From the NCBI RefSeq assembly GCF_003633685.1, contig NZ_RBKT01000001.1, positions 5,022,001 to 5,086,000 of the forward strand: 64,000 bases of DNA. The letters are read 5' to 3'. Numbering within the stretch: the stretch's first letter is position 1; every line of letters begins with the position of its first letter. A program made the translations under genes and the position numbers. Positions 22,767 through 31,419 of this stretch are shown piece after piece. The DNA comes from Micromonospora pisi (GTDB lineage: Bacteria; Actinomycetota; Actinomycetes; Mycobacteriales; Micromonosporaceae). Under the pieces are notes generated by a model that saw only the letters and a program-made list of their open reading frames with translations, was not told the DNA's origin and did not search any database.

Positions 22767-25151
22767 TCAGAAGGAGTAGGTGCGGGCGACCGCGACCATC
22801 TCCGAACTGTGCGAGCCGACCACGCCGACACCCGGCGGGCGCGGGTGGAAACCGGGCAGACCGGTGAGGTCGTCGCTGGCGTCCATCGCGCGCAGCGACA
22901 CCGGGCCGTCGCCGGCCGGGACCACCAGCTCGATCTCGATGCCCCCGGCCGGCGGGGCGTGGAAGACCAGACCCCAGGACCACGGTCGGTTGCCGGCACC
23001 CTTGTTCCCCGGTACGCTCCGGCCGGCCACCGTCGCCCGTAGCACCTTCGCCGCCACGTGCAGGGTGGTGAGGCGTACCTGCCGTTGCGGGGCCAACCGC
23101 AACCGCAGGGTGCGCTGGTCACCGCTGGTCTGGTCGCCGAGCACGGTCAACGTCGGGGCGGGCAGTGCCGCCGCCGGTGCCGGTCCGGCGAGCATCTCGT
23201 CGCTGCCGAGCCCGGGAAAGTCGTCCGACGGCGTCACCGGTGTCCGCACGTACTGGGCGGTCCAGGGCTGTGGGTCGGCCTCGTGACTGAGCCAGCGGGC
23301 CGTGCCGGAGTTCGTGTCGAGGGCGTACATCAGGTGTGTGGGCACCGGGTGGGCGGCGTCGAACCGGTCGACCGCGAGCCCGGTCGCGGTGAGCGCCAGG
23401 GTGGCGACCGCCGCCACGACCGTGGGGACGACGTGCCGCCACCGGGCCGCCCCGGAGGTGCTCGACGGCCGCTCGGCGGTCGTGGGGTGGAGCAGTTCGA
23501 CGACCGGGAGCGCGCCCAGCCCGAGCAGGACGGCGAAGAGCGCGGCGACGCCGCCCATCGCCATGCCGAGCGCCGGGAAGAGCAGCATCACCGTGGGGAG
23601 CAGGATGAGCACGCCCACCGCCGCGCCAGCGGTGACCGCCACCACCGCCCCTGGGCTGCCCGGCCGGACCGCGAGGGCGACCAGAGCGCCGGCCGCCCCG
23701 GCCAGCGCGGGCAGCGTGGCCAGGTACGCGCCACCGGGCGTGAGTGCCGCGAGCACCACCCCGAGTACGGCGAGCCAGCCCAGCCCGCCGAAGGTCAGCG
23801 CGGCGGTGCCGATCCGCCGCCGGAAGAGCGCGTACCAGCCGAACAGTACGGCGGCGGCGAGCGCCAGCACCGCCACCCGATACCACTGTGGACGGTAGGG
23901 GTCGAGCAGTTCGGCGTGGCCGGGGCGGATGGTGGTGACCGCCAGCCAGAGCAGTTGCGCCAGCACCGGCGCGACCACGATCGGGAGCAGGGCCAGCCCG
24001 AACCCGGCGCTCAACCGCCCCCACGACGCCTGACCGTGGCGGCGGGTCGACCAGCCGAGCAGCCCCACGACGACGACGGCGAGCAGCGCCAGCGGCCAGG
24101 TGAGCCAGCCGGGGTAGCGGACCAGGGCGCCCGGAATGGGGAAGTAGGTGGCGTCGCTGCCGGAGCTCAGTCCGGGCAGGTTGGTGTCGCCGAACTCCCG
24201 GGCCAGCGCGAGCGCGTTGTCACCGTGCTGTTGCAGGCTGCCCCGGTCGACGTTGGCCGGGGTGTCGAGTGGTGTGTGGTAGATCGCTCCGCCGTCGAGG
24301 TAGGCCGAGTTCAGGCCGGTGAAGCCCTCGTCCAGGAAGGCGGTGAAGTCGGTGTCGTTGGGCAGGAGCCGGTACACCTCGACGGCGAACGAGGTCCCCA
24401 TCGGGTGGGGGGCCGCCCGACCGAAGACGTCGACCAGCCCGGCGTTGCGCGGTGAGGTCTCGAACATGATGACCGGGCCGGTGCTGCCCCGAGCCTCCAG
24501 GTTGAGCACCACCCCGCCCTGCGCGGCGAGCGGGTGCTCGGATGCGAACGCCGACGCGCCGCAGAGGCATGCCTCCTCCGCGTCGGTGAGGACGAACACG
24601 ATGTCGTTGCGTGGCCGGTCCCCGGTGCTCAGCGCGCGGGCCACCTCCAGGATCGCCGAGGTGCCGACGGCGTCGTCGTTGCCGCCCGGTCCGGACTGCA
24701 CCGAGTCGTAGTGGGCGACGAGGAAGATCCGGCCGGTCGGGTCGGTGCCGGGCAGTCGGGCGACCACGTTGCGTACCCGGGCGAGGGTGGCGCCGGCCGC
24801 CGCGCCACTGAGCTGACCGGCCTCCTCGGCCACCGTGTCCTGCACCTCGGTCTGCAGGCCGAGCCCACGCAGGGTGGTTTCGAGGTACGCCCGTACCTGG
24901 TCGTTCGCGGGGCTGCCGGCGACGTGGGTACGCGCGGCGACCACCCGTACGTGCTCGTCGGCGCGGGCGGCGCTGAACTGCCCGGCGGGGGCGTCGGCGC
25001 CGACCGGGGCGGGCGTACGGATCGCCAACAGGGCGGCGGCACCGATCGCGACCAGCGCGGTCAGTGCGCCGACGGTGGTCAGGGCGCGGCGGCCCGGTCG
25101 GACCGCACGTGCCGGTACGTGTTCGGGAGGTGACTCAACGGGTGCGCCCAC
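22767..25151 (-). CDS. Membrane M28-family zinc aminopeptidase, 794 aa
   Basis: An N-terminal membrane helix (about residues 24-46; LTTVGALTALVAIGAAALLA) leads to an extracellular M28 peptidase domain (about 60-330). Zinc ligands are visible: H in FLVAHYDSVQSG, D in PGGNDDAVGTSAILE, E-E in LTDAEEACLCG, E in VVLNLEARG, and H in AIYHTPLDT. About eight further membrane helices fill residues 350-600, then a beta-rich extracellular C-terminal domain. This layout resembles ERMP1/Pff1-type membrane peptidases. GTG at 25151 follows AGGAG. It should remove N-terminal residues from peptides outside the cell. Converges with the Smr gene at a palindrome. Confidence 0.9.
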   Translation of the reverse strand: MGAPVESPPEHVPARAVRPGRRALTTVGALTALVAIGAAALLAIRTPAPVGADAPAGQFSAARADEHVRVVAARTHVAGSPANDQVRAYLETTLRGLGLQTEVQDTVAEEAGQLSGAAAGATLARVRNVVARLPGTDPTGRIFLVAHYDSVQSGPGGNDDAVGTSAILEVARALSTGDRPRNDIVFVLTDAEEACLCGASAFASEHPLAAQGGVVLNLEARGSTGPVIMFETSPRNAGLVDVFGRAAPHPMGTSFAVEVYRLLPNDTDFTAFLDEGFTGLNSAYLDGGAIYHTPLDTPANVDRGSLQQHGDNALALAREFGDTNLPGLSSGSDATYFPIPGALVRYPGWLTWPLALLAVVVVGLLGWSTRRHGQASWGRLSAGFGLALLPIVVAPVLAQLLWLAVTTIRPGHAELLDPYRPQWYRVAVLALAAAVLFGWYALFRRRIGTAALTFGGLGWLAVLGVVLAALTPGGAYLATLPALAGAAGALVALAVRPGSPGAVVAVTAGAAVGVLILLPTVMLLFPALGMAMGGVAALFAVLLGLGALPVVELLHPTTAERPSSTSGAARWRHVVPTVVAAVATLALTATGLAVDRFDAAHPVPTHLMYALDTNSGTARWLSHEADPQPWTAQYVRTPVTPSDDFPGLGSDEMLAGPAPAAALPAPTLTVLGDQTSGDQRTLRLRLAPQRQVRLTTLHVAAKVLRATVAGRSVPGNKGAGNRPWSWGLVFHAPPAGGIEIELVVPAGDGPVSLRAMDASDDLTGLPGFHPRPPGVGVVGSHSSEMVAVARTYSF

Positions 25152-25306
25152 GGTTTCTCCTGGGGGAAGGGGTCATCCTGGCGGTTATGGGTCGTTCCTG
25201 GGGGCGTGGGATGTTCGTGCGGTGGTACAGGTCGCCCTATCCTGCCCGCTACCCCTCCCCGTGGGTGACTGCCGAACGGCCCCGGTTGTCGCATAGCGTT
25301 GTGGCC

Positions 25307-25666
25307 ATGACCGTGGTCCCCGAGCCTGATCCGATCGACCTCCTCAGGGAGTTCGTCGACCGGGTGGCGCCCTACGACCCAGACCCGTCGGCCTCCCCGG
25401 TAGGCCTGATCGAGGTCCGGCACCGGCACGCCACCGAGAGCTTCCCGCTCACCCCGCACCTGGTCCGGGCGATCGCCGGGGCACTCACCGGCTACCGCGA
25501 CCCGGGCGACCGGGGCCGCTGCGCGCAGTGTGGCGGCCGGCGGCTGGACGACAATCTGCACTGCGTCGACTGCGGTCGACTGCACGGGGTGCTCGGCGAG
25601 GTGATCGCCGCCCGAGCCGAGCGGATGGCCACCGGTGGGAGTGCGCCCGGCGGGTTCGTCGGGTGA
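25307..25666 (+). CDS. Hypothetical protein with C-terminal zinc ribbon, 119 aa
   Basis: The C-terminal part has a four-cysteine zinc ribbon: GRCAQCGGRRLDDN followed by LHCVDCGRLHG. The N-terminal 70 residues contain an acidic helix (DPIDLLREFVDRV) and a helix NLVRAIAG-like segment (PHLVRAIAGALTGY). No signal peptide. ATG 25307 is used; an in-frame GTG two codons upstream is equally possible. It stands 148 bases before the signalling operon and could be unrelated to it. Confidence 0.65.
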   Translation: MTVVPEPDPIDLLREFVDRVAPYDPDPSASPVGLIEVRHRHATESFPLTPHLVRAIAGALTGYRDPGDRGRCAQCGGRRLDDNLHCVDCGRLHGVLGEVIAARAERMATGGSAPGGFVG

Positions 25667-25814
25667 TCGGCGTATCGGCGCGGGTCACCGCGTTCCCCGT
25701 GTTGTGTGGCAGCGTTGGGTGGTACAGGATCAGCAGGTTGATCGCGAAGGAGCGGGAAATCAGCATCGAAGAGCCCCAACTCCCGGCCGGGGGGCGGCGT
25801 TACGGGGCGCCGGC

Positions 25815-27041
25815 GTGACCGGCTCCTCTGTCGTGCCGCAGCGGGCCTACCCGCACGGCGGGCTCAGCCGGCACCCCAACCTGCCCGTCGGCGAGCGGCT
25901 GCGGGTCCTGCTGGTCGAGGACGACGAGGGCGACGCCTTCCTGGTCGGCGAGCTGCTCGCCGAGACCCGGTCGGCGATCGACCTGCTGGTGGCGACCAGC
26001 CTCAACCAGGCCCGGCAGCAGATCGCGGGGGTCGACTGCGTACTGCTCGACCTCGGTTTGCCCGACGCCGAAGGGCTGGACGGGCTGCGTCAGGTCCTCG
26101 CCATGTCCACCGGTGCGGCGGTCTGTGTGCTCACCGGCCGGCAGGATGAACGGCTCGGTGTCGACGCGGTCGCCGAAGGCGCCCAGGACTACCTGGTCAA
26201 GGGCCAGGTCGACGGGGTGCTCCTGACCCGCGCGCTGCGCTATGCGGTGGAGCGCAAGCGGGCGGACGAGAACGCCCGCCGGCTGCGCGAGATCGAGCTG
26301 CGCCAGGCCGAGTCGGCCCGTCTGGAGCGTGGCCTGCTGCCGCAGCCGCTGATGGACACCGACCAGGTGGCCGTGCACACGTTCTACCGTCCCGGCCGGC
26401 ACGCGGCGCTGATCGGCGGCGACTTCTACGACGTGGTGCAGACCACCCCCGACCGGGTCGACCTGATCATCGGTGACGTCTGCGGGCACGGGGTGGACGA
26501 GGCGGCGCTCGGGGTCGAGTTGCGGGTCGCCTGGCGGGCCCTGGTGCTCGCCCGGGTCCCCGACGACGAGGTGCTGCCGGCCCTGGAGCAGGTGCTGATG
26601 AGCGAGCGCCGGGCGCGGGAGATCTTCGCGACGGTGGCCACCGTCCGACTCGACCTGGCCGCGAACCGGGCCACCTTCCGGCTCGCCGGCCACCCGCCGC
26701 CGCTGCTGCTGGCGGATGGACGGGCCGTTCCCGTACCGGCCACGGGCGGGTTGGTGCTGGGCGTACGTCCCCGGCCGCCGGTCGCGTTCGATCTGACCTT
26801 CGACACCGAGGACTGGTCTTTGCTGCTCTACACCGACGGACTGATCGAGGGGCGGGTCGGCGAGGGCACGGACCGGCTCGACGTACCGGGGCTTGGTGAT
26901 CTGGTCACCGACCCTCGGGCCGGTGTCGTACCCCTGGCCGAACTGCCCGGCTGGCTGGTCAGCCGGGCGGAGGAACTCAACGGCGGCCCGCTCGCCGACG
27001 ACGTGGCGATGCTGCTGGTGAGCCGGGGCGGTGGTCGGTGA
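25815..27041 (+). CDS. Response regulator receiver fused to PP2C-type (SpoIIE) phosphatase
   Basis: Residues about 28-145 form a receiver domain: LRVLLVEDDEGDAFLVGELL with acidic pair, phospho-acceptor region CVLLDLGLPDAEGLDGL, and DYLVKGQ with the conserved Lys. A coiled helix (RKRADENARRLREIELRQAE) links to a SpoIIE/PP2C phosphatase (about 175-405) with IGGDFYDVV, IGDVCGHGVDEA, LAGHPPPLL and the late PLADDVAMLLV. Such RsbU-like proteins dephosphorylate an anti-anti-sigma factor, with output set by the receiver. GTG 25815 is chosen by domain start; the frame is open to 25635. It overlaps the kinase gene by one base. Confidence 0.9.
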   Translation: MTGSSVVPQRAYPHGGLSRHPNLPVGERLRVLLVEDDEGDAFLVGELLAETRSAIDLLVATSLNQARQQIAGVDCVLLDLGLPDAEGLDGLRQVLAMSTGAAVCVLTGRQDERLGVDAVAEGAQDYLVKGQVDGVLLTRALRYAVERKRADENARRLREIELRQAESARLERGLLPQPLMDTDQVAVHTFYRPGRHAALIGGDFYDVVQTTPDRVDLIIGDVCGHGVDEAALGVELRVAWRALVLARVPDDEVLPALEQVLMSERRAREIFATVATVRLDLAANRATFRLAGHPPPLLLADGRAVPVPATGGLVLGVRPRPPVAFDLTFDTEDWSLLLYTDGLIEGRVGEGTDRLDVPGLGDLVTDPRAGVVPLAELPGWLVSRAEELNGGPLADDVAMLLVSRGGGR

Positions 27042-28843
27042 TGGATCAGAAGTCGACCACGGGAGCGCTGGTCCCGGGTCAGGAGCGGAAGTCGGCTTCG
27101 CGGGCGGCCCGGCGCCAGTTCGGCTGGAGTCTGCACCGCCGGGTGACCGCGCTCTGCGTGGTGGTCGGCGCCGTGCTGGGCCTGCTCGCCGTCGGTGAGG
27201 CGCTGGTCGCCAACGCGAACCGAGGCCACCTGGACACACTGCTGACCAAGACCGGCCCGCTGCGCACCGACGCAGAGTCGTTGCCGACCGCGCTGGTCAA
27301 CCAGCAGACGGCCGTACGCGGCTACGCGGTCAGCGGCGACCGCGCGGACCTGGGGCCGTACAACGACGGGCTGGCGCAGGAGGGGATCCTGATCGGCCGG
27401 ATGGACTCGCTCCTCGAAGACCAGCCGGTGATCCGCCGACAACTGCACCTCGTCCGCGACCAGGCCGCCCAGTGGCGTGCCGACGTGGCCGTGCCGATCA
27501 TCAACGCGACCGCCAGCAGTGGCCCGGGCGCCGGTCAGGCGCTCGTCGACGAACAGGGGCGGAAGCAGTTCGACGAACTGCGGGCTTCGACCGACCGGTT
27601 GCAGGACCTGGTCCTCGACCTGCGCAACGAGGTCGCCAACAAGGCCCGGAGCACCGGCAACACCCTGGTCCTGCTGTTGATCCTCGCCGCGGCCGTGGTG
27701 ATCCTCGCCGGCGTGGCCCTGCTGATCTCGCTCAACCGGGTGGTGATCGGGCCGGTGACAGCCCTGGCCGAGCAGGTACGCAAGGTCTCCCGGGGTGAGT
27801 ACCAGCGGGAGATCACCAGGACCGGGCCACCGGAGCTGGCCCAGCTCGCCGGGGACGTGGACGCGATGCGCCAGCGGATTGCCGCGGACCTGGCCGAGGT
27901 ACGCGAGGCGCGGACCCGGATCGAGTGGGTCAACAGCCAGCTCCAGAAGCAGGCCGAGGAGCTGGTCCGTTCCAACCGGGACCTGGAACAGTTCGCGTAC
28001 GTCGCCTCGCACGACCTCCAGGAGCCGCTGCGTAAGGTGGCGAGCTTCTGCCAGTTGTTGCAACGCCGGTACGCCGGCCAGCTCGACGAACGCGCCGACC
28101 AGTACATCGCGTTCGCGGTCGACGGTGCGCAGCGGATGCAGCGGCTGATCAACGACCTGCTCGCGTTCTCCCGGATCGGGCGGCTCACCACCGGCTTCAC
28201 CGAGGTGGACCTGAACCAGGTGATGAGCGATGTCGCCGCGCAGACCGAGGCCGCCCGGGAGTACGCCGGTGGCGAGCTGACCTGGTCCGGGCTGCCGACC
28301 GTACAGGGCGAGGAGGCGTTGCTGACCAACCTGCTGGTCAACCTGGTCAGCAACTCGCTGAAGTTCCGTCGGCCGGACGTACCGCCACGGATCCGGATCA
28401 CGGCGCGGCGGGTCGACGGTGAGTGGGAGATCAGCTGCGAGGACAACGGCATCGGGATCGAGCCGGAGTTCGTCGACAAGATTTTCGTGATCTTCCAGCG
28501 GCTGCACTCGAAGGACGCCTACCCGGGCACCGGGATCGGGCTGGCGATCGTGAAGAAGATCGTCGAGTACCACGGCGGCCGGATCTGGGTCGACCTCGAC
28601 GTCACCGAGGGTACGGCGATCCGGTTCACCCTGCCGGTCGGCGTTGCGGCGGACCTGCCGGAGCTGGCCGCGTCGGCCGTACCCGGGCAGTCCGGTGGTC
28701 CGGACGGGTCACCTTCGGGGCAGACTCGGGATCCGGAGGGCCGGCCGGGCCGGACCGACGATGATTCAGGTGAGCCGGACGATCCCGCGGTTGACGGGCC
28801 GGGCGGACCGCAGACCGGAGGAATGAAGGAGAGCGTGGCATGA
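27041..28843 (+). CDS. CHASE3-HAMP sensor histidine kinase, 600 aa
   Basis: Two membrane helices (about residues 35-57 and 205-230) flank a CHASE3-like extracellular sensor ([20 protein letters not shown]). HAMP follows, then a helical linker and the dimerisation domain with the phospho-acceptor His in [20 protein letters not shown]-binding boxes: N box [14 protein letters not shown]1 [11 protein letters not shown]2 [18 protein letters not shown]. The last 70 residues are Pro/Gly/Asp-rich and disordered. The HisKA type resembles bacteriophytochrome kinases that pair with Rcp1-like regulators, which is what lies next downstream. Start and stop codons overlap with both neighbours (TGATG, ATGA). 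Confidence 0.94.
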   Translation: MDQKSTTGALVPGQERKSASRAARRQFGWSLHRRVTALCVVVGAVLGLLAVGEALVANANRGHLDTLLTKTGPLRTDAESLPTALVNQQTAVRGYAVSGDRADLGPYNDGLAQEGILIGRMDSLLEDQPVIRRQLHLVRDQAAQWRADVAVPIINATASSGPGAGQALVDEQGRKQFDELRASTDRLQDLVLDLRNEVANKARSTGNTLVLLLILAAAVVILAGVALLISLNRVVIGPVTALAEQVRKVSRGEYQREITRTGPPELAQLAGDVDAMRQRIAADLAEVREARTRIEWVNSQLQKQAEELVRSNRDLEQFAYVASHDLQEPLRKVASFCQLLQRRYAGQLDERADQYIAFAVDGAQRMQRLINDLLAFSRIGRLTTGFTEVDLNQVMSDVAAQTEAAREYAGGELTWSGLPTVQGEEALLTNLLVNLVSNSLKFRRPDVPPRIRITARRVDGEWEISCEDNGIGIEPEFVDKIFVIFQRLHSKDAYPGTGIGLAIVKKIVEYHGGRIWVDLDVTEGTAIRFTLPVGVAADLPELAASAVPGQSGGPDGSPSGQTRDPEGRPGRTDDDSGEPDDPAVDGPGGPQTGGMKESVA

Positions 28844-29292
28844 CGGCACCGCCGGACGGCAAGAGCCCGATCGAGGTACTCCTGGTCGAGGACGATCCCG
28901 GGGACGTACTCATGACCCAGGAGGCGTTCGAGGAGCACAAGCTCCGCAATCGGCTGACCGTCGTCTCGGACGGCGCGGAGGCGCTGGCGTACCTGCGCCG
29001 CGAGGGCCAGTACGCGGACATCACGCTGCCGGACCTGATCCTGCTCGACCTCAACCTGCCCCGGCGTGACGGTCGTGAGGTGCTCGCCGAGATCAAGAAC
29101 GACGAGCAGCTCTGCCGGATCCCGGTGGTGGTGCTGACCACCTCGCAGGCGGACGAGGACATCCTGCGTAGTTACCAACTGCACGCGAACGCGTACGTGA
29201 CCAAGCCGGTCGACTTCGACCGGTTCATCACTGTGGTCCGCCAGATCGACGAGTTCTTCGTCAGTGTGGTGAAACTTCCGCCGAGGGGCTGA
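28840..29292 (+). CDS. Single-domain response regulator (Rcp1-like), 150 aa
   Basis: A stand-alone receiver: [20 protein letters not shown] with the acidic pair, phospho-Asp in [17 protein letters not shown], Thr in [12 protein letters not shown], and Lys in [12 protein letters not shown]. No output domain. The sequence is of the Rcp1 type, which accepts phosphate from phytochrome-like kinases. The ATG overlaps the kinase stop by four bases, so it should be the kinase's direct partner and may pass phosphate on to the receiver-phosphatase encoded two genes earlier. Confidence 0.95.
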   Translation: MTAPPDGKSPIEVLLVEDDPGDVLMTQEAFEEHKLRNRLTVVSDGAEALAYLRREGQYADITLPDLILLDLNLPRRDGREVLAEIKNDEQLCRIPVVVLTTSQADEDILRSYQLHANAYVTKPVDFDRFITVVRQIDEFFVSVVKLPPRG

Positions 29293-29296
29293 CGCG

Positions 29297-30112
29297 ATGA
29301 TCGACGAAGTGGGGTCGTTGATCCGAACCGCCGCCGCCACTGCCATCCTGCCGCTCTTCGGCCACCTGGAACGCTCCGACGTGACCGAGAAGGCCCCGGG
29401 TGAGCTGGTCACCGTGGCCGACCGGCGGGCCGAGCAGATCCTCGCCGACGGGCTGCGCCCGCTGCTGCCAGGTTCGGTGGTGGTGGGTGAGGAGGGGGTC
29501 GCCGCCGATCCCTCGTTGCTGGACCTCCTCGGCGGTACGGCACCGGTGTGGCTGGTCGACCCGGTCGACGGGACCGCCAACTTCGCCGCCGGTCGGGAAC
29601 CGTTCGCGGTGATGGTGGCACTGCTGGAGAGCGGGGCGATCCGGGCGAGCTGGATTCTCGACCCGATCTCGGACGTCCTGCTGACGGCGGAGGCGGGCCG
29701 TGGGACGTACCGCGACGGGGTGGCGGTGCGGACGGCGGACGCCGGGTCGGCGGCGGTCCTGCGTGGCGCGGTGATGACCCGTTTCCTTCCGCCGGATCTG
29801 CGGGAGTCGGTCCTGGCCGGCGCGGACCGGCTCGGCGAGATCCTTCCCGGTCAGCACTGCGCCGGCCGGGAGTACGCCGACATCGTCGCCGGGAGGCAGC
29901 GGTTCGCCCTCTTCTGGCGGACCCTGCCCTGGGACCACGCGCCCGGGGTGCTGCTGCTGACCGAGGCGGGTGGGGTGGCCCGACGGCTCGACGGGACGCC
30001 GTACCACCCGGCCGACGACCGGGCCGGGCTGCTGGTCGCCGCCGACGAGCGGACCTGGCACCGGGTGCGCGACACCCTGCTGCCCGAGGTCGGCCGGGAC
30101 GCCCCATTGTGA
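29297..30112 (+). CDS. Inositol monophosphatase family protein, 271 aa
   Basis: A Mg-dependent phosphatase of the inositol monophosphatase superfamily. Metal and substrate motifs: VVVGEEGVAADP, WLVDPVDGTANFAAGREPF (residues about 86-105) and WDHAPGVLLLTEAGG (about 214-228). It removes a phosphate from a sugar or inositol ring; the substrate cannot be told. It starts four bases after the response regulator, so it is probably in the same operon, though a functional link to signalling is not known. Confidence 0.92.
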   Translation: MIDEVGSLIRTAAATAILPLFGHLERSDVTEKAPGELVTVADRRAEQILADGLRPLLPGSVVVGEEGVAADPSLLDLLGGTAPVWLVDPVDGTANFAAGREPFAVMVALLESGAIRASWILDPISDVLLTAEAGRGTYRDGVAVRTADAGSAAVLRGAVMTRFLPPDLRESVLAGADRLGEILPGQHCAGREYADIVAGRQRFALFWRTLPWDHAPGVLLLTEAGGVARRLDGTPYHPADDRAGLLVAADERTWHRVRDTLLPEVGRDAPL

Positions 30113-30149
30113 TCATCATTACCAAGAGTGAATGACTTGTTTCGCCCGC

Positions 30150-30310
30150 GTGCACCGCTGCGATGTGGTAGGCGTGCAGGGCCGACAGCGCCCGCCTGGT
30201 CCGGTAGTGTGACCCCCGGTCTCCCGCCCGGAGGCGCCGCATCCGGCGCCGGCGGTGGCCGCCGCCGAACAGCTACCACGTAACGGGGGGTAGGCGGCCG
30301 ACGGAAGGAA
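30150..30310 (+). ncRNA. Possible c-di-AMP (ydaO-type) riboswitch leader
   Basis: The leader of the secreted cell-wall protein gene is about 170 bases long and highly structured. Its 3' end (CCGAACAGCTACC, then GGGGTAGGCGG and GGAAGGA as ribosome binding site) resembles the conserved end of ydaO riboswitches, CCGACAGCTAAC...GGAGGC...GGAAGG, as I remember it. CTACC and GGTAG can pair. ydaO riboswitches often precede cell-wall hydrolase genes in actinobacteria, which fits. The central conserved parts are not clearly seen, so this remains a candidate. Confidence 0.4.
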
Positions 30311-30318
30311 CGGCTTTC

Positions 30319-31383
30319 GTGCCTCGCAGGACGGCCAGTATCCGACGCCGCGCGTCGGGAACACTCGCGGCACTGCTCGCCGCCGTAGTGGTCGCCACCG
30401 GGACGCCGGCCGCCGCGGCTCCGGCTGTCCGGACCCTCGGCTTCGGACCGCTCGCGCTCGCCCCGGCCGGCCCCGGCGAGGAAGGGGGCAGCAAGGCGCT
30501 GCGGGACACCCTGGAGGCCGTCTCCAAGGGACACATCGAGGCGAAGGCCAAACTCGACAACTCGGTCAAGCGGCAGGGCGCGCTCACCGAGGAACTCGCC
30601 AAGATCGAAACCCGGTTGACCGAACTGAACGCAGTCGTCGCCGAGGTCGCGGTCCAGTCGTACCGGCACGGCCGGCTGAGCGCCGTCGCCACCCTGCTCA
30701 ACAGTGCCTCGCCCGAGGCATTCCTGGACCGGGCCGCCGGCCTGGAAGTGATGGCCCAGCGCGACGACAAGCAACTGCGGGCGCTCGCCGAGGCCCGGGA
30801 GGAAGCCAGCCGGGCCAAGGCCGCGATCGACAACGAGGTACGCGAGCAGCAGAAGCAGCTCGCCGTCATCGCCAAGCGCAAACAGGACGCCGAGCGGGCC
30901 CTCGCCGCGGTCGGCGGCACAACGGCCGCGGGCTTCGTCAGCGCCAACTCGGCGTCGGCCAAGCCGGCACCGAAGAACTCCGACGGCTCCTGGCCGAAGG
31001 AGTCCTGCAACGTCGACGACCCGACCACCGGCGGCTGCATCACCCCGCGCACCCTGCACGCGATGAAGCAGGCCCAGGCGGCCGGCTTCAAACGGCACGT
31101 CTCCTGTCACCGCCCCAGCGGCGGCGGCGAACACCCCAAGGGCCGGGCCTGCGACTTCTCCTCCGCCACCGACGGCTTCAAGGACGCCGACGCCACCGGC
31201 GGCGACCGCACGTACGGCAACAACCTCGCCGCCTACTACGTCAAGAACGCCGGCTCGCTCGGTGTGCTCTACGTGATCTGGTACCGGCAGATCTGGATGC
31301 CGGGCACCGGTTGGCGGTCGTACAACGGGGGCGGCAGCCCGGCCGGCGACCACACGAACCATGTTCATCTCTCGATGGTTTAG
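30319..31383 (+). CDS. Secreted coiled-coil protein with C-terminal peptidase-like domain
   Basis: A signal peptide (about residues 1-35; ASGTLAALLAAVVVATGTPAAAA) precedes a long coiled coil (about 55-195; EELAKIETRLTELNAVV and REQQKQLAVIAKRKQDAER), then a compact domain with cysteines: CNVDDPTTGGCITPRTLHAM, HVSCHRPSGGGEHPKGRACDFS, and a final GDHTNHVHLSMV. The His/Asp pattern (EHPKGRACDF, HVHLS) resembles M15-like or DUF-type metallo domains found after coiled coils in actinobacterial cell-wall proteins. It probably acts on or binds peptidoglycan. GTG start with GGAAGGA nine bases upstream and a structured leader. Confidence 0.85.
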   Translation: MPRRTASIRRRASGTLAALLAAVVVATGTPAAAAPAVRTLGFGPLALAPAGPGEEGGSKALRDTLEAVSKGHIEAKAKLDNSVKRQGALTEELAKIETRLTELNAVVAEVAVQSYRHGRLSAVATLLNSASPEAFLDRAAGLEVMAQRDDKQLRALAEAREEASRAKAAIDNEVREQQKQLAVIAKRKQDAERALAAVGGTTAAGFVSANSASAKPAPKNSDGSWPKESCNVDDPTTGGCITPRTLHAMKQAQAAGFKRHVSCHRPSGGGEHPKGRACDFSSATDGFKDADATGGDRTYGNNLAAYYVKNAGSLGVLYVIWYRQIWMPGTGWRSYNGGGSPAGDHTNHVHLSMV

Positions 31384-31419
31384 CACCCAGCCGGCCCCGG
31401 GCTGCGTACCATCCCACCG

